Counted from the first letter of the stretch, positions 9,526 through 18,772 are shown. The stretch is DNA of 64,000 nucleotides from Hyphomicrobiaceae bacterium (GCA_016793065.1 JAEULV010000003.1:1-64000), one strand, 5' to 3'. Made by a program: numbers and translations. The notes: generated by a model from the sequence alone, not told the origin.

Positions 9526-10971
9526 ATGTCCTACGACGTTCTGATCATCGGCGGTGGTCCGGGTGGCTATGTCACCGCCATCCGCGCCGCGCAGCTCGGG
9601 TTCAAGACCGCGCTGGTGGAGCGCGAGCATCTTGGCGGGATTTGCCTCAACTGGGGCTGCATTCCGACCAAGGCGCTGCTGCGCTCGGCCGAGATCTATC
9701 ACTATGCCACCCATGCCAAGGACTACGGGCTGACGCTCGAGGGCAAGATGAACGTCGATGTCGGCGCCATCGTCAAGCGGTCGCGCGGGGTTTCGGCGCA
9801 GCTGAACGGCGGCGTCGGCTTTCTGTTGAAGAAGAACAAGGTCGACGTGATCTGGGGCGAGGCCAAGGTGACCAAGCCCGGCGAAGTCGTGGTGGCGGCG
9901 CCGACCAAGCCGGCGCACCAGCCGCAGAATCCGGTGCCGAAAGGCATCCTGCCGGCGGGGACCTATCAGGCCAAGCACATCATCGTCGCCACCGGCGCGC
10001 GGCCGCGGGCGCTGCCGGGGATCGAGCCGGACGGCCGGCTGATCTGGACCTATTTCGAGGCGATGGTGCCGGCGGAGTTCCCCAAGTCGCTGATCGTCAT
10101 GGGCTCGGGCGCGATCGGCATCGAGTTCGCCTCGTTCTACCGCACGCTCGGCGCCGAGGTGACGGTGGTGGAGGTGATGGGGCAGGTGATGCCGGTGGAG
10201 GACGAGGAAATCTCCGGGCTGGCGCGCAAGCGCTTCGAGAAGCAGGGGATGAAGATCCTGACCTCGACCAAGGTCACCAAGGTCACCAAGGTCGAAAAGG
10301 GCGCCAATTCGGTCACGGCGACGATCGAGGACGCCAGCGGCAAGGTGTCGACGATCACGGCGGAGCGGATGATTTCGGCCGTCGGCGTCGTCGGCAATGT
10401 CGAGGGGCTCGGGCTTGAGGCGCTGGGGGTGAAGACCGATCGCGGCTGCATCGTCACCGACGGGCTCGGCCGCACCAATGTCGCCGGCATCTATGCCATC
10501 GGCGATGTCGCCGGCCCGCCGATGCTGGCGCACAAGGCCGAGCACGAGGGCGTCATCTGCGTCGAGACGATCAAGGGGCTGCACACCCATCCGATGGACA
10601 AGCGCAAGATCCCGGGCTGCACCTATTGCCATCCGCAGGTGGCCTCGGTCGGGCTGACGGAAAAGAAGGCGAAGGAACTCGGCTACGATATCCGCGTCGG
10701 GCGGTTCCCGTTCATGGGCAACGGCAAGGCGATCGCGCTCGGCGAGCCGGACGGGCTGGTGAAGACCATCTTCGACAAGAAGACCGGGCAGTTGCTCGGC
10801 GCCCACATGATCGGGGCGGAAGTGACCGAGCTGATCCAGGGCTATGTGGTGGCGATGCAGCTGGAAACCACCGAGGAAGACCTGATGCACACGGTGTTCC
10901 CGCATCCGACACTGTCGGAAATGATGCATGAGAGCGTGCTCGATGCCTATGGGCGGGTGATCCACACCTGA
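9526..10971 (+). CDS. lpdA: Dihydrolipoyl dehydrogenase (E3)
   Basis: FAD flavoprotein that re-oxidises dihydrolipoamide with NAD+. The N-terminal Rossmann motif GGGPGGY, the redox-active disulfide C40-x4-C45 (GICLNWGCIPTK), the NAD-binding GSGAIGIE, the second FAD motif YAIGDVAGPPMLAH and the C-terminal HPHPTLSE (His-Glu pair acting as base; here FPHPTLSEMMHE) are all present. 481 residues from ATG 9526 (MSYDVLIIGGG), which has GGGA upstream; ATGs at 9511 and 9514 are in frame and possible. An unusual Pro-rich loop near residue 125-145 is common in alphaproteobacterial E3. Confidence 0.97.
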   Translation: MSYDVLIIGGGPGGYVTAIRAAQLGFKTALVEREHLGGICLNWGCIPTKALLRSAEIYHYATHAKDYGLTLEGKMNVDVGAIVKRSRGVSAQLNGGVGFLLKKNKVDVIWGEAKVTKPGEVVVAAPTKPAHQPQNPVPKGILPAGTYQAKHIIVATGARPRALPGIEPDGRLIWTYFEAMVPAEFPKSLIVMGSGAIGIEFASFYRTLGAEVTVVEVMGQVMPVEDEEISGLARKRFEKQGMKILTSTKVTKVTKVEKGANSVTATIEDASGKVSTITAERMISAVGVVGNVEGLGLEALGVKTDRGCIVTDGLGRTNVAGIYAIGDVAGPPMLAHKAEHEGVICVETIKGLHTHPMDKRKIPGCTYCHPQVASVGLTEKKAKELGYDIRVGRFPFMGNGKAIALGEPDGLVKTIFDKKTGQLLGAHMIGAEVTELIQGYVVAMQLETTEEDLMHTVFPHPTLSEMMHESVLDAYGRVIHT

Positions 10972-11007
10972 GGGGCGGGGGCGCGAGCGGCTGTCGCGTC
11001 AGTCTCC

Positions 11008-11778
11008 TCAGCCGCCCGCGGTCGTTTGCGGCGGGACGATGCGGTAGCGACGGTTCTCGACGCGAAAGTCGGGAACCTCGCCGCGCGTCTCGAACCATTT
11101 CGCCGCCTGCGCCAGATCGAGCCAGAACTCGCGGTGCGGCGAGGCGTCGATGCGGGCGAGGCGCTCGTCGGTCATCCGGAACGGGAAGGCGTGGACGGCG
11201 ACGGCCTTCTGCCCGGCCGCCAGCGCCGCCTCGACCATGAGGTAGATTTCCTCGATGCCGGCGTCGGTCATGGCGAAGCAGTCGATCGACATGCAGGCGC
11301 CATGGACCATCAGGAAGCTGCCGGTGCGGCCGTTGGCGCGGTCAAGGGCGTTGGGAAAGCCGAGATTGAAGGCAAGGTGATAGCGGCTGGCCGGGTTCAT
11401 CAGGCCGGCATCGACCCGATAGAGGCCCTCCGGCGCCTGGCCGTCGCCTTCGCGCAGTTTCGGCCCCAGGTCGCCCGACCAGGCGCAGATGGGATAGGTC
11501 TTGACGCGGCGCCATTGATCGCGTGCCCGCGCCCAGACCTCCAGCTCGCGGCTTTCCTTGAAGATGCGGATATGGACCGGCGCGCCGGGATCGGCGCCGG
11601 CCTGCGCCAGCAATGTCCGGACCGTCGGCCCGACGCGCCGCCGAACGGCGGGCAAGTCGGCCGAATGGGGGATGTAGGCAAGGTTCGGCAGGTCCGCCAA
11701 CCGGTGCTTCGAACGCGCGAACAGCACGACGGCAAGCGCCGCCACGGCGAAAGCAAGAAGGATCAGGACGCGCTTCAT
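11008..11778 (-). CDS. L,D-transpeptidase (YkuD/YafK-like), membrane-anchored
   Basis: 256 residues. An N-terminal hydrophobic segment (about 4-21, VLILLAFAVAALAVVLF) acts as signal anchor, so the enzyme is periplasmic. The catalytic YkuD-type motif is seen as MVHGACMSIDCFAM, with the expected His, Gly and Cys of the HGxC core; the following CFAM matches the YafK branch. Upstream, KTYPICAWSGDLGPKLREGDG is the conserved substrate strand. YafK-type enzymes cleave or form L,D cross-links or cut lipoprotein-peptidoglycan links; which applies here is not shown. The start is ATG 11778 (MKRVLIL). Convergent with lpdA. Confidence 0.87.
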   Translation of the reverse strand: MKRVLILLAFAVAALAVVLFARSKHRLADLPNLAYIPHSADLPAVRRRVGPTVRTLLAQAGADPGAPVHIRIFKESRELEVWARARDQWRRVKTYPICAWSGDLGPKLREGDGQAPEGLYRVDAGLMNPASRYHLAFNLGFPNALDRANGRTGSFLMVHGACMSIDCFAMTDAGIEEIYLMVEAALAAGQKAVAVHAFPFRMTDERLARIDASPHREFWLDLAQAAKWFETRGEVPDFRVENRRYRIVPPQTTAGG

Positions 11779-12354
11779 CGGATGCGGCTCGCATCGAAAC
11801 CGGCCGGTTTCAAGGCAAGTCCGGCCGGAAAATCTGCAAGTGGTTTGCCGCTTCGTCACTCGCTGGAAGGGCAGTCACAATAACGAGGTGTTTAGCTGCC
11901 TGATAGGTGTCGTTCGATCTGTTGGATACACTTAGTTGGGAGGACTCAGACCCGGAATGCCATGTTCGCACGGCAGGTGATGGAGCGAGCGCGGCAAATG
12001 CGTCTTGCCTCAGGCCGCGATATTCTCATAGTCATCGCATCCATGATCGTGCCGCAAGCCAGCAGCAGTGCCTCTGGTGGCGGATGCAGGGTGCCGCGCG
12101 TGACCCTCGGATCGTCGATCGGCCCTAAAATGTTCGGGCGATGCCCGGAGCCACGACTTGGCGTCTCATTCCTTTTCCCCGCAAGTATTCATCGTGGCCT
12201 CCGAATCAGGGCAGCGCACGGAAGCCGCCAGTGCGCAACGCGTCCCCCCTGTCATTTGAGTCGGAACCGTGGACAGCGAGCGGCGCCGCTGACAAAGGGT
12301 GGCGCTTGCGATAGTCTCCCGCAAGGGCGTCACTGGCGCGAGAGGAGATTATCC
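11779..12354. other. Spacer with no recognised gene
   Basis: About 575 bases between the L,D-transpeptidase start and the GlsB-like gene. Open frames exist but lack the codon bias of the neighbours and match no family I know. It must hold the promoters of both flanking genes; none could be assigned with confidence. It might contain decayed coding sequence. Confidence 0.5.
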
Positions 12355-12603
12355 ATGGATATCAAGAGCCTGTTGATCATCGCCGTTGTCGGTATCGTCG
12401 CCGGCTGGCTGGCGAGCTTCGTCGTCGGCGGTCATGGCATCCTGCGCTATCTGGTGACGGGCGTCGGCGGGGCGTTTCTCGGCGGCATGCTGTTCGACCG
12501 GATGGGCTGGCGGTTGGGGCTTTCCAACCCGCTGATCGAACGGGTGCTGATCTCGGCGATCGGCGCGGCGATCATCGTCGTCATCTTCCGCATCGTCTTT
12601 TGA
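12355..12603 (+). CDS. GlsB/YeaQ/YmgE-family (transglycosylase-associated) membrane protein
   Basis: 82 residues with three hydrophobic helices (about 5-24, 30-50, 62-81) and the family's small-residue glycine pattern (GIVAGWLASFVVGGHG, GVGGAFLGGMLFDRMG). Members are stress-associated small inner-membrane proteins; the name transglycosylase-associated is historical and no enzymatic role is implied. AGAGGAGA seven bases upstream sets ATG 12355; an open frame extends upstream without coding character. In related genomes a gene of this family lies between lpdA and lipA. Confidence 0.88.
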   Translation: MDIKSLLIIAVVGIVAGWLASFVVGGHGILRYLVTGVGGAFLGGMLFDRMGWRLGLSNPLIERVLISAIGAAIIVVIFRIVF

Positions 12604-12633
12604 CAAAAAGGCGCCCCCCTCGCGGGAGGCGCC
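12604..12633 (-). terminator. Terminator of the TRAP operon
   Basis: On the minus strand GGCGCC-TCCCGCGAGGGG-GGCGCC (12633-12610, with inner CCC/GGG pairing) is followed directly by TTTTTGTCAAAA. It lies about 70 bases past the dctM stop. Confidence 0.65.
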
Positions 12634-12659
12634 AGTTGGTCTGCGGCGGATCTCGGGAT

Positions 12660-12688
12660 CGGGCATGGCGGCCATGCCCGGTCTTTTC
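12660..12688 (+). terminator. Probable terminator of the GlsB-like gene
   Basis: CGGGCATG-GCGG-CCATGCCCG (12660-12680 region) followed by GTCTTTTCG on the plus strand, about 55 bases past the stop codon. The T-run is short, so this is less sure than the opposite terminator beside it. Confidence 0.45.
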
Positions 12689-12699
12689 GTTCGCGGCGG

Positions 12700-14025
12700 C
12701 TACAGCATGCCGAGCATGCGCGGCAGGAACAGGCTGATCTCCGGCACGTAGGTGACCAGCGCCAGGAAGCCGAGCATGGTCAGGAGCCAGGGCATGACGG
12801 CGATGGTCAGCTCGGTTATGCCCATTTTCGTTATGCCCGACGCAACATAGAGGTTGAGGCCCACCGGCGGGTGGCACATGCCGACTTCCATGTTGACGAC
12901 GATCAGGATGCCGAAGTGGACCGGATCGATGCCGAGCTTGACCGCGACCGGGAACAGGATCGGGGCGAAGATCAGGGTGATCGACGACGGTTCCATGAAG
13001 TTGCCGGCGACCAGCAGGATGATGTTGCACATCAAGAGGAACATCCACCAGCCGAGGCCCTTGGCGATCATCCACTCGGCCATGGCCTGGGGAATGTTCT
13101 CGTGGGTCATGAGGAACGAGAACAGCACGGCGTTGGTGATGATGTAGAGCAGCATCGCCGACATGTTGGCCGATGACAGCAGTACGCGCGGCACGTCCTT
13201 CAGCGTCAGGTCCTTATAGACGAACACCGAGATGACGAAGGCATAGACCGCCGACATGGCCGCGGCTTCCGTCGGGGTGAAGGCGCCGGTGTAGATGCCG
13301 CCCATGACGATGATGATCAGCGCCAGACCCCAGATCGCCTTGCGGAACGAGTCGATGCGCTGGGCCAGCGTCGCCTTGGCCATGCGCGGATAGCCGTTCT
13401 TCCAGGCGCGGTACCAGGTGGTGAGGCCGAGAAGTCCGGCCAGCATCAGGCCGGGGATGACGCCGGCCATGAACATCTGGCCGGTGGAGGCGGAGCCGAC
13501 GACTTCGCCGTTGGGGCCGGTCGCCTGCATGCCCGAGGTGGCGACCGTGTACATCACCATGACGATCGACGGCGGGATCAGGATGCCGAGGGCGCCCGAG
13601 GTGGTGATGACGCCGGCGCCGAAGCGGTTGGGGAAGCCCTGCTTGACCATGGCCGGCAGGATGATCGAGCCGATGGCCACCACGGTCGCCGGCGAGGAGC
13701 CGGACACGGCGGCAAACAGCGCGCAGGCGACGACGCCGGCCAGGCCAAGGCCGCCATGCCAGTGTCCGACCATCGACGAGGCGAAATTGATCATGCGCTT
13801 GGCGACGCCGCCATGGGTGAGGAAGTTGCCGGCGAGGATGAAGAACGGGATCGCCATGATCTCGAACTTCTCGATGCCGGTGAACAGCTTCAGCGCCACC
13901 GTGTCGATCGGCACATGGGTCATCGTGAACAGGAAGGTGAGCACGGTGAGGCCGAGCGCGATCGAGATCGGCATGCCGGTCAGCATCAGGACGACGAGAC
14001 CGCCAAAAATCAGAACTGCGTCCAT
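12700..14025 (-). CDS. dctM: TRAP transporter large permease subunit (DctM)
   Basis: 441 residues, about 12 hydrophobic helices, typical of the large membrane subunit that couples Na+ flow to substrate uptake. Family motifs include GMPISIALGLTVL near the N terminus, FFILAGNFL, SGSSPATVVAIGSIILPAM and PPSIVMVMY. It begins three bases after the dctQ stop, so the two are translationally linked. Substrate is set by DctP; the DctS/DctR-like genes alongside favour C4-dicarboxylates. Confidence 0.95.
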   Translation of the reverse strand: MDAVLIFGGLVVLMLTGMPISIALGLTVLTFLFTMTHVPIDTVALKLFTGIEKFEIMAIPFFILAGNFLTHGGVAKRMINFASSMVGHWHGGLGLAGVVACALFAAVSGSSPATVVAIGSIILPAMVKQGFPNRFGAGVITTSGALGILIPPSIVMVMYTVATSGMQATGPNGEVVGSASTGQMFMAGVIPGLMLAGLLGLTTWYRAWKNGYPRMAKATLAQRIDSFRKAIWGLALIIIVMGGIYTGAFTPTEAAAMSAVYAFVISVFVYKDLTLKDVPRVLLSSANMSAMLLYIITNAVLFSFLMTHENIPQAMAEWMIAKGLGWWMFLLMCNIILLVAGNFMEPSSITLIFAPILFPVAVKLGIDPVHFGILIVVNMEVGMCHPPVGLNLYVASGITKMGITELTIAVMPWLLTMLGFLALVTYVPEISLFLPRMLGML

Positions 14026-14028
14026 GGC

Positions 14029-14667
14029 TCAGCCCTTTCCGCCGTTGGTGCCGGCGACCGGCAGGTCGTCGACTTCGTCCATGCCGTCGACATGGCCGTG
14101 GTCGTGGTGTGGCAGTTCGCCGGTGCGCAGGAAGTTGACGGCCACCTGCAGGAAGCGGAAGCACATCAGGTAGGAACCGATCGGGATGGCGAGGTAGACG
14201 ATCCACATCGGCATTTCGAGGTCGGGCGAGGTGGCGTCGGTGTGGGCCATGTGCCAGACGAAATTGGCGCCGAGCGAGCCGATGATGCCGGTGAACAGGG
14301 CGCCGGCGAGCAGGCTGAGGACCACGAACTTGTCGCGGTTGGACTTCGAGAGCTTGTTGACCATCACGTCGACGCCGACATGGATGCCGGTGCGCACGCC
14401 ATAGGCGGCGCCGAACTTGGCCATCCAGACGAACATGATGATGCACAGTTCCTGCGCCCAGGTGAGGTTGATCGAGCGCACGGCGAGGAAGATGTCCTTC
14501 ACCACCGCGGTCAACCCCGGCATGTCGTGGCTGCGGCCGTAGTTGAAGACGGCGGCGATCATCGACAGGCCGTAGCGGTGCATCACCGCCACGAAGATGA
14601 TGGTCGTGGCGGCTGCCATCAGGAATCCGACGAGGATTTCCTCAAGTCGGTCGAGGATCCGGAGCAT
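14029..14667 (-). CDS. dctQ: TRAP transporter small permease subunit (DctQ)
   Basis: 212 residues with four membrane helices (about 10-32, 58-82, 95-118, 130-155), the DctQ layout. The WAQELCIIMFVWMAKFGAAYGVR stretch and its R-G-I-H-V-G-V-D continuation are the conserved core. A loop insert near residue 35-50 and a His/Asp-rich C-terminal tail (HHDHGHVDGMDEVDD) are slightly unusual and could bind metal. Start ATG 14667. It lies downstream of dctP and just upstream of dctM. Confidence 0.93.
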   Translation of the reverse strand: MLRILDRLEEILVGFLMAAATTIIFVAVMHRYGLSMIAAVFNYGRSHDMPGLTAVVKDIFLAVRSINLTWAQELCIIMFVWMAKFGAAYGVRTGIHVGVDVMVNKLSKSNRDKFVVLSLLAGALFTGIIGSLGANFVWHMAHTDATSPDLEMPMWIVYLAIPIGSYLMCFRFLQVAVNFLRTGELPHHDHGHVDGMDEVDDLPVAGTNGGKG

Positions 14668-14797
14668 GACTGTCTCCCGGTCAGCGGTGGCGGGGATACG
14701 GCTTCCCGTTCACGGCGCGCCATTCCGGCCGGTTCGGCGGGGGCGACGGCGCGGCAGGAGGCCGGGCGAAGGATGGGCTCGGGGGGGCGACGTCTGG

Positions 14798-14860
14798 CCC
14801 TTCCTGCGAAGGGAGCGGCGCTTCCCGGCCCGGCTGATCTTGAAATGAGCCGGGAAGCGC
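14798..14860 (-). promoter_or_regulatory. Two hairpins in the dctP-dctQ gap
   Basis: Sixteen bases past the dctP stop is a 12-bp perfect stem, GCGCTTCCCGGC (14818-14829) pairing with GCCGGGAAGCGC (14849-14860), loop 19 bases; a second, CCCTTC-CTGC-GAAGGG, is at 14798-14813. No T-run follows on the minus strand, so these look like intercistronic mRNA-stabilising or attenuating structures that let the binding protein be made in excess over the permeases, as is common for binding-protein operons. Confidence 0.55.
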
Positions 14861-14875
14861 AGGGCGGTCCGGCGC

Positions 14876-15874
14876 TCAGTTGGCGCCGGTCGCCTTGTAG
14901 ATCTGCTCGATCAGATCCTTGCCAACGCGGGCGGCCATCTCGTCATGCACCGGCTTCAGGGCCTTCATCCAGGCGGCCTTCTGGGCGGCGTCGAGTTCGA
15001 TGAAGGTGGTCTTGCCGGCGGCCTTCATGGCGGCGAGGGCGTCGTCGTTTTCCTTCTGGGCGATCTGGTTGGCGTAGTCGGTCGCTTCCGCCATCGCCTT
15101 GTCGAGACCGGCGCGGGCATCGGCCGGCAGCTCGTCCCAAAACTTCTTGTTCACGATCACCGCATAGCCGAGATAGCCATGGTTGGAGACGGTGGCGTGC
15201 TTCTGCACTTCGTGCATCTTCTGGGTATACATGTTCGACGGCGGATTCTCGGTGCCGTCGACGACGCCGGTCTGCAGCGCCTGATAGACTTCCGAGAAGG
15301 CCATGACCTGCGGCACGGCGCCGAGGGCCTTCATCTGGGCCTCAAGCACCTTCGACGACTGGATGCGCAGCTTCAGGCCGAGGAAGTCGTCCGGGGTCTT
15401 GAGGGCCGAGTTGGCCGACATGATCTTGAAGCCGTTGTCCCAATAGGCGAGGCCGGTGATGCCCTTGGCCTCGAGCTTCGACAGCAGCGACTTGCCGACT
15501 TCGCCCTTGGTGACCTTGTTCAGCGCGTCCTTGGACGGGAAAATGAACGGCAGGTCGAACACCTCGAATTCCTTGACGCCGAGGGGGCCGAACTTGGCCA
15601 GCGACGGGGCGAGCATCTGCACGGCGCCGAGCTGCAGCGCCTCGAGCTCTTCCTTGTCCTTGTAGAGCTGGGAGTTCGGGTAGACCTCGACCTTGACCTT
15701 GCCGGCGGTGTACTGGCCGGCCAGTTCGGCGAACTTGGTGGCGCCCTTGCCCTTGGGGGTATCCGGGGCGACGACGTGGCTGAACTTGATCACGATCGGT
15801 GACTGCGCCAGAGCCGGCGACAGGCTCACCATCACGCCGACGGCGAGGGCGGCGGCATATTTCATCACGCGCAT
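14876..15874 (-). CDS. dctP: TRAP transporter solute-binding protein (DctP)
   Basis: 332 residues. A type I signal peptide (residues 1-23, ending LSPALA-QS) sends it to the periplasm. The mature part has the DctP-family fold: IKFSHVVAPDTPKGKGATKFAEL, DLPFIFPS and, most diagnostic, the LGLKLRIQ-S strand with the conserved carboxylate-binding Arg, then EVYQALQTGVVDGTENP. This strongly fits a carboxylate-binding protein, probably C4-dicarboxylates. ATG 15874 has GGGAG eight bases upstream. Confidence 0.95.
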   Translation of the reverse strand: MRVMKYAAALAVGVMVSLSPALAQSPIVIKFSHVVAPDTPKGKGATKFAELAGQYTAGKVKVEVYPNSQLYKDKEELEALQLGAVQMLAPSLAKFGPLGVKEFEVFDLPFIFPSKDALNKVTKGEVGKSLLSKLEAKGITGLAYWDNGFKIMSANSALKTPDDFLGLKLRIQSSKVLEAQMKALGAVPQVMAFSEVYQALQTGVVDGTENPPSNMYTQKMHEVQKHATVSNHGYLGYAVIVNKKFWDELPADARAGLDKAMAEATDYANQIAQKENDDALAAMKAAGKTTFIELDAAQKAAWMKALKPVHDEMAARVGKDLIEQIYKATGAN

Positions 15875-16061
15875 GTGGTCTCTCCCTGGATCTCAACGAC
15901 AGGCCCTTCCGGATCGAGCCGACCGGCGGGCGTGTTCTGCTGGCGGTTTCCTCTGTCCGGACCCTCCGGTTCTCCTCCCGCGGGATCCTTGCAGCTAGCA
16001 CTAGGGAAAGCGCCGGGCCGGCGCTATTGTGGATTCCCGAAACCGCCGCTAAACCGCCGGA

Positions 16062-18140
16062 TTGTCGCCTCAATCGATTGGGAAAGGCCCAAATCACGTG
16101 CTGGCCGGCCCTGCCGACGAACAACCGACCGTACTCGCGCCGCCGGCCTGGCGGTCGCGGCTGGCGCTGCTCGGCCGCAAGCTGATCGAGGCGCTGCCGA
16201 TCCTGACGATCGGAGCGATCGTCGGGCTGATCGGGCTGGTGGTGGCGATGGTCGAGCGCGACGAGCGCGAGGCGGGGCAGCGCTCGTTGATCGATGCCAC
16301 CCTGTGGGTGGAACAGGCGATCGAATTCCAGGTGACCAGCCTCGAGGACGGCTTGAAGCGGCTGGCCCTCGACATGGAAGGCCGGCTTGATCCGGGCGTG
16401 GTGGCGGCACGGGCGCAGCTGCTGGTCTCGGGATCGCCGGAAATCCTGCGGCTGAGCGCGCGTTTCGAGGGCGAGCCGGCCTTTGCCCATCCGGCGTCGA
16501 GCCAGCCGGAACCGGCAACCGTCAGGGCGGCGATCTCCGATGCATTGAAGATCGCGCGGCTGTCGGGCCGGCCGCAGGCGGGAAGGCCGATCCGCATGAG
16601 CGACGGCGGCGACGCGATCGTGGTGCTGGTGGTGCCGTTCATGGCGGGCGGCAAGTCGCAAGGGGCGCTTGCCGCCGAAATTTCGCTGACCCAGCTGCTG
16701 CACAGGCACGTGCCGTGGTGGGTTTTGCAGACCAACCGGGTGGCGATCCAGGATGTGGGCGGCGAGGTGCTGGCGACCAAGTCGGTGCTCGACCGGTTCG
16801 AGCCGGGCGCCAGCCAGGTGATCGCGCTGAAGGCGCCGCTCGATGACCTTTATCTGGCGGTGGCGGCGCGCAACACCCGCACCCGGCTTCTGGACAACGG
16901 CATCGTCGCGGTGGTGGTGATCTTCGGCATCGGCGCCGCCGCCAGCCTGCTGGCGGTGCACAAGCATGTGCGCGGACGGCGGCAGGCGGAGGCGCGGCTC
17001 AGGGCGGAGACGGCGTTTCGCAAGGCGATGGAGGACAGCCTCACTGTCGGCATGCGGGCGCGCGATCTGGAGGGGCGGATCATCTACGTCAATCCGGCGT
17101 TCTGCCAGATGGTCGGCTATCCGGAGGCGGAGTTGGTCGGGCGCGGGCCGCCGATGCCCTACTGGAATCCCGAGGATGCCAACTATACCGAAGCGGTGCA
17201 CGACATGATCCTCGCCGGCCAGCCGATCTCGCACGGGTTCGAACTGCGGTTCCGGCGCAGCGACGGCGGGCTGTTCGAGGCGCTGGTGTATGAGGCGCCG
17301 CTGATCGACGCCGACGGGCGGCATACCGGCTGGATGGGATCGTTTCTCGACGTCACCGACCGCAAGCGGGCCGAGGCGCGGGCGCGCCAGCAGATGGAGG
17401 CGATGCAGCGGACGGCGCGGATGGTGACCATGGGCGAGACGGCGTCGACGCTGGCGCATGAACTCAACCAGCCGTTGGCGGCGATCGCCAGCTATGCCGC
17501 CGGCGGGCTGAACATCGCCCGGTCCGAGGCGCCCGACGCGGCGATGATCGAGGATGCGCTCGACAAGATCGGGGCGCAGGCGCAGCGCGCCGGCTCGATC
17601 ATCGGCCGCACCCGCGATCTGATCCGCCGTTCGGAGCCGCGCCTGGCGCCGCTCGACATGGCGGAAGTGGTCAACGAATCGGTCGGACTGATCGCCGGCG
17701 ACCTGCGCAAGAGCGGCGTCGCGGTCGATGTCGTCGTCGACGGGCGCGCCGATGCGGTCAGCGGCGACAAGGTGCTGCTGGAACAGGTGCTGGTCAACCT
17801 GATCCGCAACGCCGTCGAGGCGATGGCGACGTTCTCGGCGCCGGAGCGGGTGGTGCGCGTCGAGATCGCCGGCGAGGCCGAGCGGGTGGTGGTCTCGGTC
17901 GCCGATCGCGGGCCGGGCGTGCCGCGCGAGGTCGAGGAGGCGATGTTCTCGCCGTTCATCACTACCAAGCCGGACGGCATGGGCCTGGGGCTGAACATCT
18001 GCCGCTCGATCGTGGAAATGCACCGGGGACGGCTGAGCTACCGGCAGCGGCCGGGGGGCGGGGCCGTGTTCGCCTTCGATCTGCCGCGCGTCGGTGCGCC
18101 GGCGACGACCGTGGCGCCCGTGGCGGAGGTGACGGCATGA
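16062..18140 (+). CDS. dctS: Sensor histidine kinase of DctS type
   Basis: 692 residues from TTG 16062; GTG 16098 is an equally possible start. Two membrane helices (about 45-65 and 285-305) bracket a periplasmic sensor region, followed by a PAS domain (about 325-440, GRIIYVNPAFCQMVGYPEAELVG), then HisKA with the phospho-accepting H466 (STLAHELNQPLAAIASY), and HATPase (LVNLIRNAVEAM, DRGPGVP, GMGLGLNICRSIVEMH). This layout, next to a LuxR-type regulator and divergent from dctPQM, matches the Rhodobacter DctS/DctR pair that controls dicarboxylate TRAP uptake. The stop overlaps the next start (ATGA). Confidence 0.88.
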   Translation: MSPQSIGKGPNHVLAGPADEQPTVLAPPAWRSRLALLGRKLIEALPILTIGAIVGLIGLVVAMVERDEREAGQRSLIDATLWVEQAIEFQVTSLEDGLKRLALDMEGRLDPGVVAARAQLLVSGSPEILRLSARFEGEPAFAHPASSQPEPATVRAAISDALKIARLSGRPQAGRPIRMSDGGDAIVVLVVPFMAGGKSQGALAAEISLTQLLHRHVPWWVLQTNRVAIQDVGGEVLATKSVLDRFEPGASQVIALKAPLDDLYLAVAARNTRTRLLDNGIVAVVVIFGIGAAASLLAVHKHVRGRRQAEARLRAETAFRKAMEDSLTVGMRARDLEGRIIYVNPAFCQMVGYPEAELVGRGPPMPYWNPEDANYTEAVHDMILAGQPISHGFELRFRRSDGGLFEALVYEAPLIDADGRHTGWMGSFLDVTDRKRAEARARQQMEAMQRTARMVTMGETASTLAHELNQPLAAIASYAAGGLNIARSEAPDAAMIEDALDKIGAQAQRAGSIIGRTRDLIRRSEPRLAPLDMAEVVNESVGLIAGDLRKSGVAVDVVVDGRADAVSGDKVLLEQVLVNLIRNAVEAMATFSAPERVVRVEIAGEAERVVVSVADRGPGVPREVEEAMFSPFITTKPDGMGLGLNICRSIVEMHRGRLSYRQRPGGGAVFAFDLPRVGAPATTVAPVAEVTA

Positions 18141-18745
18141 CGACGCCGGTGATGATTGTCGATGACGATCCGGCGATCCGCGATTCGCTGGTGTTCCTGT
18201 TCCGCTCGCGCGGCGTGGCGGCGACGGCGTGGGACTCGGCGGAGGCGTTCCTCGCCAGCGGCCATGCCGAGCGGACGGGGTGCCTGGTGCTGGACGTGCG
18301 GATGGAGGGGATGAGCGGGCTGCAGCTGTTCGACCGGCTGCAAGCCTTCGAGGTGCGGCCCGAGGTGGTGTTCCTGACCGGGCATGCGGATGTGCCGATG
18401 GCGGTCGAGGCGTTGAAGAAGGGGGCGGCCGACTTCGTCGAGAAGCCGTTCAACACCAACGAACTGGTCGACCGGGTGCTGGCGGTGCTGGAGCGGCTGA
18501 AGGCGCGGCTGGCGGAGCGCAGCGCCGAGGGCGAGGAACGGCGCCGGCGCGAGGAGCGGCTTTCGTGCCTGTCGCCGCGCGAGCGCGAGGTGCTCGACCG
18601 GGTGGTGACCGGAGCGCCGAACAAGGTGATCGCCCACGATCTCGGCATCACCGAGCGGACCGTCGAGGTCCACCGCGCCCGCGTTCTCGAAAAGATGAAG
18701 GTGCGCAACGCGGTGGAACTGGCCCGGCTGATGGGGCGGGGCTGA
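18137..18745 (+). CDS. dctR: LuxR/FixJ-family response regulator of DctR type
   Basis: 202 residues. The receiver domain (1-120) has the acidic pocket D10/D11, the phospho-acceptor D53 in LVLDVRMEGMSG, the conserved Thr-Gly (FLTGHAD) and Lys (KPFNTNE). The C-terminal LuxR-type HTH (about 140-200, LSPREREVLDRVVTGAPNK) binds DNA. FixJ-type regulators activate sigma-70 promoters, consistent with the absence of a sigma-54 domain. Start overlaps the dctS stop by four bases, so the pair is co-translated. The likely target is the dctP promoter in the 15875-16061 gap. Confidence 0.88.
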   Translation: MTTPVMIVDDDPAIRDSLVFLFRSRGVAATAWDSAEAFLASGHAERTGCLVLDVRMEGMSGLQLFDRLQAFEVRPEVVFLTGHADVPMAVEALKKGAADFVEKPFNTNELVDRVLAVLERLKARLAERSAEGEERRRREERLSCLSPREREVLDRVVTGAPNKVIAHDLGITERTVEVHRARVLEKMKVRNAVELARLMGRG

Positions 18746-18772
18746 GGGCCCGGCCCGCGAGCCTTGAAGGGA

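Noticed and set aside
11779-12354. Open frame running upstream of the GlsB-like gene
   Set aside because: The upstream part has no codon bias or homology, while AGAGGAGA marks the short start at 12355.
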